64,000 bases of DNA, taken from NCBI RefSeq assembly GCF_900100755.1, contig NZ_FNCI01000002.1:186001-250000 (forward strand), in the 5' to 3' direction. A program made the translations under genes and the position numbers. Positions 9,882 through 16,509 of this stretch are shown here, one piece after another. Source of the stretch: Onishia taeanensis. GTDB lineage: Bacteria; Pseudomonadota; Gammaproteobacteria; Pseudomonadales; Halomonadaceae. Numbering within the stretch: the stretch's first letter is position 1; every line of letters starts with the position of its first letter. Below the pieces are notes generated by a model. The model saw only the letters and a list, made by a program, of their open reading frames with translations. It made no database searches and had not been told where the DNA came from.

Positions 9882-9913
9882 GCCGGCGCGTTCAAGTGGA
9901 TAAACGCGCCGGC
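9882..9913 (+). promoter_or_regulatory. Strong 11-bp hairpin in the leader of the cassette
   Basis: GCCGGCGCGTT (9882-9892) pairs perfectly with AACGCGCCGGC (9903-9913) around a 10-base loop. There is no T-run directly after it, so it is not a standard terminator. It is GC-rich inside AT-rich surroundings. It may be a protein or RNA control site for the genes starting at 9986. Confidence 0.5.
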
Positions 9914-9985
9914 TATCTAGTGCCTGTTAACTTTTAAAGAGCGATCGCGTACATTGGCCAAATTTAATCGAGGCGATACTTTTAT

Positions 9986-11146
9986 ATGAAAGCAGAGACT
10001 ATCGATAGGGAGGCTGGGGACTCTGGTAAAGGCTTTAGGTTACAGCTCATAAGGGCGATAAAGCTAATGCTGAAGACGATTAATCAGGATGCAAACACAG
10101 TATTTTTCACTGCGGTTGAGAACTTTGAAGATGTTTCTCATCAGACTATCGTCGATGGTGAAGTTGTTAATTACTTCGAAGAAGACAAAAATTATGATCT
10201 GAAAGGTAATTTCACGATTTTTAGCCACCCTGTTACTAATACGCTGGTCAGCTTTTTTGACATATATGTGGACCAATTTCGTACCAGTGACAATGTCTAT
10301 TTGGGGTTTTATACAACGAGAGAATTTGGAAAGGAAAGGAAGTCCAAGCTCAAAAGTGGTGAGCAAATAACTTTGCCAGAAGAGCCGGTTTTAAAAGCTC
10401 TTCAGTCTTTAGATGATGCTTCAGATGAAACGGTTAGTTTAGTAAAGGACATTCTCGTTGAAGAGTACGCATCTCAGTATGAAGGAAAATCCAAATCAGG
10501 AAACTTGGAAACGCTTCGAAGTATAAATGTCGGAAGGTTTAAGGAGTTTTTGAGAAAGATCTCGTGGCATTTCGGTCAGGAAAATGAGGATGCGCTCAAG
10601 AAGACGGTTTTAAAAGATATTGAAAGTTCACCCATTCACAATAATGCACACATAGGAAAAGAAAATATAATATTTTGCTTGCTGATGGATAAGTTGAGTG
10701 AAAGGCAAAGTAGTGATAATTTAGTTGATAAAATGGTTCACAGTTCAGATGTAAAATTAATTTTCAAAGAAGCAGAGTCACAAATCCCTGATGAAAGTAT
10801 AGATCCTACATGGCGCTATATTTCTGAGTTGAAAAATGATGTGACCGACAAGCGCAATTTGAAAGAAAAGGTTCTTTCAGTGATAGAGGATATTCCAGAT
10901 CGTAGAATTAGGCAGTTAGCAAGGAAAGCAAGTGGTTCGAAGTATGAGGAGCATGAAGCAGACAAGTCTTTTTTATCTTTGAAATATCGTGTTTTTGAAG
11001 CCTGTGAAGAATATTTTTCAAGTAGTGAATATGTGGCTCCTGAAAATGGAGGCGATTTAGATGCGGTTCTTAATATACTTGTGTCGAAAGCGGTCGAAGA
11101 TGTTTCTAAGTTAAAGGCCGATTATAAATATACGATTATCCAATGA
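9986..11146 (+). CDS. Candidate ABC-3C effector: Cap4/DUF4297-like nuclease protein
   Basis: This 386-residue protein is the first gene of the cassette. The N-terminal 80 residues read like a Cap4/DUF4297-type restriction-fold nuclease: a helix beginning GKGFRLQLIRAIKLML, a strand with acidic residues VENFEDV (about 44-50), then a strand ending NYFEEDKNYDLKG (about 63-75), which supplies an ExK-like element. The remainder is charged and helical with no motif I recognise and would be the partner-binding part. GAGG at 9970-9973 is the likely ribosome site, about 12 bases before the start. Base composition is AT-rich, unlike guaA and the rRNA-modification genes around it, which suggests transfer. 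Nuclease activity is inferred from weak motif resemblance and gene context. A plain scaffold protein is the alternative. Confidence 0.6.
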   Translation: MKAETIDREAGDSGKGFRLQLIRAIKLMLKTINQDANTVFFTAVENFEDVSHQTIVDGEVVNYFEEDKNYDLKGNFTIFSHPVTNTLVSFFDIYVDQFRTSDNVYLGFYTTREFGKERKSKLKSGEQITLPEEPVLKALQSLDDASDETVSLVKDILVEEYASQYEGKSKSGNLETLRSINVGRFKEFLRKISWHFGQENEDALKKTVLKDIESSPIHNNAHIGKENIIFCLLMDKLSERQSSDNLVDKMVHSSDVKLIFKEAESQIPDESIDPTWRYISELKNDVTDKRNLKEKVLSVIEDIPDRRIRQLARKASGSKYEEHEADKSFLSLKYRVFEACEEYFSSSEYVAPENGGDLDAVLNILVSKAVEDVSKLKADYKYTIIQ

Positions 11147-11202
11147 TAAAACAATAGAGGGGATTGTTTGGAATTTGTTTGACGGCTGCTTTTTAGCTTT
11201 TG

Positions 11203-11736
11203 ATGAGTATGGTGATGAGTGACGTAAGCACAAAGAAAAGGCTAATGTATCTAAGTGGTGAAGATTTTTATCTTTACTGCTATTCCATTTTCGTGATTTT
11301 GGATTTTTTAGGCTGCCGAGATTGTAAGTATTTTAGAGACTATAGAAAGCTGGCGTTTTTAACTGACGTTATCAGTGATGATAATAAAGTTTATGTGATT
11401 TCTCATTCTTCAGGAGAAAAGCTAAACCCTAAAGATTTTGAGTATTTGCTTGATAGCTATTCAAGCGGATTAACTAGAAGGAGTGAAATTCTTAAGTTGT
11501 TGTTTGTTCTTGAGAAGAGAGGTTATGTAAGTCTAATCAGAGGTAAAGCTCAAGAGATTGATGTGACTTTGACTAAGGGAGGTCTTCCTGATGACTTTTT
11601 TGGCAGCAATGTTTTCGATTCAGAATTTAAGAATATAAAAGACGTATCAAAGAAAGTAGGTAGGCTAGCGACGTTAACCCTGGATACCATGTTAAAAAAA
11701 ATTTACGTTGAGAATGGAGTTCGCACATGGGTCTGA
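11203..11736 (+). CDS. Candidate ABC-3C middle component (small winged-helix-like protein)
   Basis: This protein has about 177 residues and no clear family that I can name. ATG 11203, 11209 and 11215 are all possible starts, and none has a strong ribosome site. The pattern SGLTRRSEILKLLFVLEKRGYVSLIRG (in part, about 88-115) looks like a winged-helix segment, with TKGG following. Small adaptor proteins of this size typically sit between the effector and the ATPase in ABC-3C loci. The gene is 56 bases after the first gene and overlaps the ATPase gene by 10 bases. It is strongly AT-rich; one sampled 60-base line is 33% GC. Confidence 0.6.
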   Translation: MSMVMSDVSTKKRLMYLSGEDFYLYCYSIFVILDFLGCRDCKYFRDYRKLAFLTDVISDDNKVYVISHSSGEKLNPKDFEYLLDSYSSGLTRRSEILKLLFVLEKRGYVSLIRGKAQEIDVTLTKGGLPDDFFGSNVFDSEFKNIKDVSKKVGRLATLTLDTMLKKIYVENGVRTWV

Positions 11737-13739
11737 TGCGAGTTAATAAGCTTGTGTATGAGGGGGATAAGTATTATTTCGAATCTGAAGAGTTCGATAA
11801 GAATATCATCTTAATTGAAGGTGATAATGGAACAGGGAAAAGCACTTTTTGCAACTTGATTTATTTTGCATTAGGTGGTGAAGTTCCTATATTTAGAAAA
11901 AATAACGATAAGCGTCACGATGAAATTACTTCAGATAGCGATAACTATGTCGATCTTTATATATCGATCAATGATGAGAGTTATATACTAAGGCGCTACT
12001 TTGGCGATAATGAAATAACTGTAATTCCCTATAGGCGGGAAGTTGATAAAAAATGCTCAGAAGATAATGAAGGCTTGCTTGAAGAACAGGTGAGGTTTGT
12101 TCTTTCGGAAGATGAGGTTGAAATATATCCTGTTAATAGAAGCAAAGATGCTGCATATGTTTTTTCTGACTGGATTCTTGGGAAGTTGGGAATATCAGTG
12201 GTTGAGCTTTTTCATGGATACAACACGTTTAAGATCAACATGTCAGATTTGATGCGTTTGATTTATCATGATCAACAGCCGAACCCCGAGGGTATTTATA
12301 AAAAGCCAGATACTAATTCAACATATGTTTCTGATTCTGAGTTGGTTAGAAAAGCTATTTTCGAACTATTGGTTGGTAAAGCTTATTCTGATTACTACGA
12401 CTCTATTGTCGAGGAAAAAAAGCTCTCGAGAGAGAAAAGTTTAGCTAAAGAGGTTGTGAATGAATACACGCTGTTAGCCGATAAAATGCGGAAAAATGGC
12501 GAGACTAAAAACGTCAGTTTCTTGCAGAAAGAAATATCAGATAAAGAAAAGCAGATTGACAACCTGCATGATGAAAGAAAGATGTTTAAGCGTAATAGGT
12601 CTGGGTCGAATACTATCAATCAAGATATTGAGTCGTGCAAGAAAGAATTAATTGAATGTGAGCTCAGATTAAGTCGATTGAAAGGAAGTTTGGTTTCTAA
12701 TCTAGATGAGCGTTACAAATTAAACGTAGTTAGAAGTGAAGCTGCTTCAGAAATCAGGCGTATTGAAAAAGTCATTTTTTCTCACGATCAGTTGAATATA
12801 TTTACATCAGATACTTGTCCATACTGCTTAAATCATGTTGATCGTGTGGAAGGTCATTGTGTTTGTGGTGCTTCGATTGAAGAAGAGCAATATGAGAGGT
12901 TTTTCTACACGTCAAAAGAATATAAAGATATTTTAAAGTCAAAGCTTAAGACGCTGTCAACAATTAAAGCCGCATACGACGATTGCGACTCTGAGGTTCA
13001 AGAAACAAAGAAAGAAATCGAACTGGTAGAGAAAAAATCGGTGCTGTTGCGTGAAAAGCTACAGGGAATGCTTGAGCGAGTGGATGAGATTGTCGATATA
13101 GAAAGCTTAAATGATATTGACGATAAAATATTGCAGCTCAGAGAGGATGTTGCGAATTTAAATCAATTGTTAGAAGTTGAGTCAAAGTTGGAGCGTTTTC
13201 AAAAAGACTTTGATTTGGTTGGCTCCAAAGCAAAAGATGCCGAACTAAAAAGGAAAGGTCTTGAGATTAAAGCTCAGCAGGATGTTGCCTCAAAAGTTAA
13301 TGCTTTCAGTAAGAAATATGATGAGCTGATCAAGAACACCTTGCCTGATTGTAGGTCAGCAAAGATCACGCTTGATAACTATTTGCCTTCGATCAATGAT
13401 GGTCTTTATCGGGAAACCAGCGCGCTTGTTTCAATTAGATTGATGTACTTTGTTACTCTGATGCATTTGTCGTTGTCTGATAGATCGGTGACATTCCCTC
13501 GCTTTCTGCTGATTGATACGCCTGAAACTGCCGGGATTGAGTTAGACTATTTACAAAACTGTATTGGGCAGCTTGAAGACTTAAAAGAATATGGGGTTGA
13601 TTTCCAGGTTATTATTTCAACAGGAATAAATAAGTACCCAGATTCACTGAAAGGCAGTCGTGTGCTATTTATGCCAGATAGGAAGCAGAAGGAGCACATG
13701 CTTTTGAAGGAGAAACCATCGGGGACAGGCCCTAATTAA
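11727..13739 (+). CDS. Rad50/SMC-like ABC ATPase of the cassette, with zinc motif in the coiled coil
   Basis: This 670-residue ATPase is the third component. The Walker A motif GDNGTGKST lies near residue 32. Long charged coiled-coil segments run about 220-330 and 390-520. Between them is a paired-cysteine motif, CPYC (about 367) with HCVCG (about 382), resembling a zinc hook or ribbon. A degenerate signature region precedes RFLLIDTPETAG, the Walker B strand (about 590), where the usual Asp-Glu is replaced by D-T-P-E. This is the layout of ABC-3C/DUF2326-type ATPases rather than true Rad50. GGAG lies seven bases before the start. The last few codons (GTGPN and stop) fall inside a repeat that recurs at 13856, so the C-terminus was probably formed at the junction. 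Confidence 0.75.
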   Translation: MGLMRVNKLVYEGDKYYFESEEFDKNIILIEGDNGTGKSTFCNLIYFALGGEVPIFRKNNDKRHDEITSDSDNYVDLYISINDESYILRRYFGDNEITVIPYRREVDKKCSEDNEGLLEEQVRFVLSEDEVEIYPVNRSKDAAYVFSDWILGKLGISVVELFHGYNTFKINMSDLMRLIYHDQQPNPEGIYKKPDTNSTYVSDSELVRKAIFELLVGKAYSDYYDSIVEEKKLSREKSLAKEVVNEYTLLADKMRKNGETKNVSFLQKEISDKEKQIDNLHDERKMFKRNRSGSNTINQDIESCKKELIECELRLSRLKGSLVSNLDERYKLNVVRSEAASEIRRIEKVIFSHDQLNIFTSDTCPYCLNHVDRVEGHCVCGASIEEEQYERFFYTSKEYKDILKSKLKTLSTIKAAYDDCDSEVQETKKEIELVEKKSVLLREKLQGMLERVDEIVDIESLNDIDDKILQLREDVANLNQLLEVESKLERFQKDFDLVGSKAKDAELKRKGLEIKAQQDVASKVNAFSKKYDELIKNTLPDCRSAKITLDNYLPSINDGLYRETSALVSIRLMYFVTLMHLSLSDRSVTFPRFLLIDTPETAGIELDYLQNCIGQLEDLKEYGVDFQVIISTGINKYPDSLKGSRVLFMPDRKQKEHMLLKEKPSGTGPN

Positions 13740-14000
13740 CGGATGCCTGTGAGTCGCTGACGAAATCCAGTAAGTCCTCGAGCCACCGGCGGCAAGCGGG
13801 TCGCCATGATCAGGGCGGATGCGGTGGCGTACAGGGTCCACTCTCCGAGATCGGCAGGAGAAATCGGGGACAGACCCCAATTAACGGATGCCTGCGAGTC
13901 GCTGACGAAATCTGGGGAGGCGCCGCGCCACCGGCGGCAGGTGGGCCGCCATGATCAGGACGGATACGGTGGCGTACAGGGTCCATTCACCGAGGTCGGC
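13708..14000. repeat. Tandem direct repeat (148 + 145 bp) at the right edge of the cassette
   Basis: Copy 1 (13708-13855) and copy 2 (13856-14000) abut exactly. Both begin AGGAGAAA and end TCGGC. By hand alignment they differ at about 19 of 145 positions plus one 3-base gap, about 87% identity. Each carries the palindrome-like GGGGACAG(A/G)CCC(C/T)AATTAA, reminiscent of the GGGGNCAGACCCC sequences often found near RAYT/REP elements (recalled, not checked). On the minus strand both encode the same C-terminal peptide ending RQRLxGIR and a stop. Substitutions between copies include many that keep or only mildly change the peptide. Confidence 0.85.
13736..13855 (-). pseudogene. Duplicated 3' gene end (copy 1): 39 codons and stop
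   Basis: The minus strand reads ADLGEWTLYATASALIMATR, then LPPVARGLTGFRQRLTGIR and TAA at 13738-13736. It is the partner of the same peptide in copy 2 and has no start codon or ribosome site. Its stop codon interlocks tail to tail with the stop of the ATPase gene inside TTAATTA. It is a gene remnant. Confidence 0.6.
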
Positions 14001-14117
14001 GCGCACCACCCAGAGGCCGGTTCTCAGCAGCCGCGGTAGCGCGATCAGCGAGACTCCCAACATCAGACTGATGGCGAAGGTGAGTTTGGGGCCGGAGAAA
14101 CGGTTGACCTGGGCGCC
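13881..14117 (-). pseudogene. Remnant of an MFS-like membrane protein gene (copy 2 of the duplicated 3' end)
   Basis: The minus strand reads from 14117 as GAQVNRFSGPKLTFAI, then SLMLGVSLIALPRLLRTGLW. This matches the intact MFS transporter at 16510-17691 (GALVDRFSGPKLTFAI, then LLLGTALIALPLLLRINPW). At DNA level, 14021-14117 and 16827-16923 align without gaps with 14 differences in 97 (86%). After that, the fragment diverges into RADLGEWTLYATVSVLIM and stops at 13881. No start is present upstream because the pseudouridine synthase gene ends at 14121. This is a truncated, probably recombinant gene end. Confidence 0.75.
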
Positions 14118-14120
14118 GGG

Positions 14121-15011
14121 CTATTTAAGCTCCAGGTCGCCATCGTATTCAATGCGCCTGGGCTCATTTGTCACGGGGTCAATGAACTCGAAGCCCTTGG
14201 AGAGCAGCTGCAAGGGGCGCGTGTAGTCGTCCGGGGAGAGCGGCTGCAGCACTGGGTAGTAGCGGTCATTCAAAATCGGCCAGCCGAGTGACTGCATGTG
14301 CAGGCGCAACTGGTGGCGGCGCCCGCTGACGGGGTGCAGTTCGAACAGCGCCTGGGTGTCGGTCTGCTGCACGCAGCGAATCACCGAATGGCTGTTGGCG
14401 TCGCCCTCGCTGACCCGCATGCGAAAGCGCTGCTCGCTTGGCTCGATGCGATTCTTTACGTCCCATTGCTGGCCCACCAATGACTTGTCACCGTCTATCT
14501 CGGCGATGGCCTGATAGGTCTTGTGGATATGTCGTGACTTGAACAACTGGTGATATAGCCCGCGGGTCTCGGGATTGAGGGAGCACAGCACCAGTCCTGC
14601 CGTGACTCGATCCAGACGATGCACCGCCTGCAGCGTCTCGATTCCCGTGCTTTTGCGCAGGCGCTGTTGCAGACACTCGTTCACGTAGCGCCCGCCGGGC
14701 GTAACGGGCAGAAAGTGCGGTTTGTAGGCCACCAGAATGTGCTCATCTCGATAGAGGATCTTCTCTGCGAAGGGAATGCTCGGCTCGCTTGCCACTTCGC
14801 GGTAATAGAACACGCGTAGATGTGGCTTGAAGGGCGAGGCCGGCGTAATCCATGAGCCGTCATCGCGATGGACCTTGCCGGTGGCCATGCGCTCACGCCA
14901 CGTCGCCTCACCGATGGCCGGAAACTTGAGCAGCAGATACTCCAGCACCGTCGACACACCGGGATTGACCTGAGGCAGGCTCAGCTTCGAAGGGCGTGCG
15001 GAAATGGACAT
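14121..15011 (-). CDS. RluA-family RNA pseudouridine synthase
   Basis: This enzyme isomerises uridine to pseudouridine in rRNA or tRNA. From ATG 15011 it has 296 residues (MSISARPSKLSLPQ). GTG 15023 and ATG 15020 are also possible, and none has a strong ribosome site. The catalytic motif VHRLDRVTAGLVL (Asp about residue 142) and the family strand ILVAYKPHFLPVTPGG are present. The C-terminal HPVSGRRHQLRLHMQSLGWPI region is typical of RluA. There is no clear S4 domain. The exact target base cannot be told. It ends four bases from the MFS-like remnant, on the same strand. Confidence 0.9.
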   Translation of the reverse strand: MSISARPSKLSLPQVNPGVSTVLEYLLLKFPAIGEATWRERMATGKVHRDDGSWITPASPFKPHLRVFYYREVASEPSIPFAEKILYRDEHILVAYKPHFLPVTPGGRYVNECLQQRLRKSTGIETLQAVHRLDRVTAGLVLCSLNPETRGLYHQLFKSRHIHKTYQAIAEIDGDKSLVGQQWDVKNRIEPSEQRFRMRVSEGDANSHSVIRCVQQTDTQALFELHPVSGRRHQLRLHMQSLGWPILNDRYYPVLQPLSPDDYTRPLQLLSKGFEFIDPVTNEPRRIEYDGDLELK

Positions 15012-15119
15012 GTAATGCATCACTGGTCGGGAAGGGGCTGGATGAACAAGAGAGAGAAAGCCTCACCCTAACGGCGGTCGCCTAGTGTAACTGAGAGAGG
15101 AATTCCTGTCGGGCTTGGC

Positions 15120-15194
15120 ATGATAGGGCTGAGTGATGCGGCCAATCTGCTGGCGGCGGGGCTCGAGCCGGACGCCCTTGCCGCCATGTGGTGA
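15120..15194 (+). other. Very short open frame (24 codons), possible remnant
   Basis: This frame encodes MIGLSDAANLLAAGLEPDAL and a few further residues. It ends just before a terminator hairpin. It faintly resembles the core of small MOZART1-like proteins (pattern LLxxGLxxxALA), which would make it a truncated gene. No clear ribosome site is present (GAGAGGAA lies about 17 bases upstream). This is a weak call. Confidence 0.25.
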
Positions 15195-15203
15195 ATCTCC
15201 CCG

Positions 15204-15230
15204 AACCCGGCCAACGGCGGGTTGTTTTTT
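15204..15230 (+). terminator. Intrinsic terminator upstream of the beta-lactamase gene
   Basis: AACCCG (15204-15209) pairs with CGGGTT (15218-15223), followed by GTTTTTT. It follows the 24-codon frame, which supports that frame's upstream region having once been a transcribed gene. Confidence 0.6.
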
Positions 15231-15298
15231 GCCTCGCGTCTGCGCGTCCGGCTATTCTGCGCTAACCGATTCCGCTTATCTTGCTAAGGAGCCCTGAA

Positions 15299-16216
15299 GT
15301 GCCTCCCTCCATGCCTATCCTCTCACGCCGCCAGGTTCTCGGGACCATGACCGCCGCCGGTGCCATGCTCGCCGCGGGCCAGCCAGCGTTCGCCGCCACC
15401 TCGGCCTCGACCACCTCCGCTGCCACCTCCGACCTCAACCAGCGGCTGGCGGAACTAGAGCGCGCGGCTGACGACCGCGTGGGCGTGGCCCTGATGAACG
15501 TGACCACCGGTGCGGTGGCCAGTCATCGCGGCCACGAGCGCTTCTTGTTCAACAGCACCGGCAAGTTCTTCATCGCCGCAGCGGTGCTGGCCCGCGTGGA
15601 TGAAGGCAGCGAGACGCTGGATCGCCGCATTGTGGTCGAGAAGGGCGATCTCGTCGGCTGGACGCCGATCACCGAGAAGCGGCTGGGCGAGCCCGGCCTG
15701 ACGGTTGCCGAGCTGTGCCAAGCGGCGGTGGCCTGGAGCGACAACGCGGCGGCGAACGCGCTGATCGAGAGCGTCGGCGGTCCTGAGGCGGTCACCGCCT
15801 TCCTGCGCGCCATCGGTGATGACACCACTCGGCTGGACCGCGTTGAGCCCGATCTAAATACCCACGACCATGAGGGCGACGAACGCGACACCACGACCCC
15901 GCTGGCGATGATGGTGACGCTACGGACCCTGCTGCTTGGCGACGCCCTGTCGCCGTCCTCCCGGCACCAGCTCGCGGCGTGGATGATCGAGGGCAAGGTC
16001 GGCGATGCGCGGCTGCGCGCCGGCATGCCGTCTTCGTGGCTGGTCGGCGAGAAGACCGGCACCAACGGCGTGGGCAACGCCAGCGATATCGGCATCGGCT
16101 GGCCTGGCGACCGCGGCGCGGTGATCGCCGTCGCCTATACCCTGATGCCGAGTGCCACCAAGACGCAGCGCGACGATACCATCGCCGCCGTCGGAAGGCT
16201 GGCCGCCCGCGTATAA
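15299..16216 (+). CDS. bla: Class A (serine) beta-lactamase with Tat signal peptide
   Basis: This is a periplasmic enzyme hydrolysing beta-lactams through an active-site serine. AAGGAG (15286-15291) points to GTG 15299 as the start, seven bases away, giving 305 residues. The N-terminus has a twin-arginine motif (SRRQVLGTM) and a hydrophobic core ending QPAFAA, so export folded through Tat is likely. All class A motifs are present: STGK with Ser86, SDN at 147-149, EPDLN with the general-base Glu183, and KTGT from Lys252. It is therefore predicted active. Flanking genes include an MFS pump and remnants, but base composition is like the chromosome, so it may be an intrinsic gene rather than a recent acquisition. 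Spectrum cannot be predicted. Confidence 0.93.
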   Translation: MPPSMPILSRRQVLGTMTAAGAMLAAGQPAFAATSASTTSAATSDLNQRLAELERAADDRVGVALMNVTTGAVASHRGHERFLFNSTGKFFIAAAVLARVDEGSETLDRRIVVEKGDLVGWTPITEKRLGEPGLTVAELCQAAVAWSDNAAANALIESVGGPEAVTAFLRAIGDDTTRLDRVEPDLNTHDHEGDERDTTTPLAMMVTLRTLLLGDALSPSSRHQLAAWMIEGKVGDARLRAGMPSSWLVGEKTGTNGVGNASDIGIGWPGDRGAVIAVAYTLMPSATKTQRDDTIAAVGRLAARV

Positions 16217-16509
16217 TCTCGCCCCCGGTGCGGTATCGGGCATGGCCCGATTCGCGCCGGTATATATGCCGCCGCGAAAATCACGGCGATATGAACGCGG
16301 CAAGAAGAAGTGGGCGACCCTTGAGCACCACGCCGTGCGAGGCGCTGGCCTACTAGCTCGACGTGGATATGCTGCACGAGAATGGCAGCACCTAGCGTTC
16401 CTGCGAGCGGCCACAATTCGCTATCGGCAAGTAGGTTAGGTGCGCCTTTTGCCGGCGTATAAGAAATGCTCGCATGGTCCTGTCGAAAGCGAAGGGATGG
16501 CGAACCCTC
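16217..16509. other. Intergenic stretch with no supported gene
   Basis: These 293 bases lie between convergent bla and the MFS gene. One plus-strand frame around 16330-16430 reads ALAY, stop, LDVDMLHENGST, stop, RSCER, which has protein-like flavour but is broken by in-frame TAG codons. It may be a decayed small gene. No terminator of standard form was found. Confidence 0.3.

Noticed and set aside
9861-9913. Leader hairpin as a transcription terminator
   Set aside because: The stem is strong but lacks an adjacent T-run; recorded as a possible control element instead.
9400-14120. Integrative element with integrase and attachment repeats at guaA
   Set aside because: guaA is a known integration site, but I found no integrase gene and no repeat of the guaA end on the right side, so a full genomic island is not supported.
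16320-16440. Possible small cysteine protein (LDVDMLHENGST...RSCER) after the beta-lactamase gene
   Set aside because: Two in-frame TAG stops and no start; at most a decayed gene, so not listed as a CDS.
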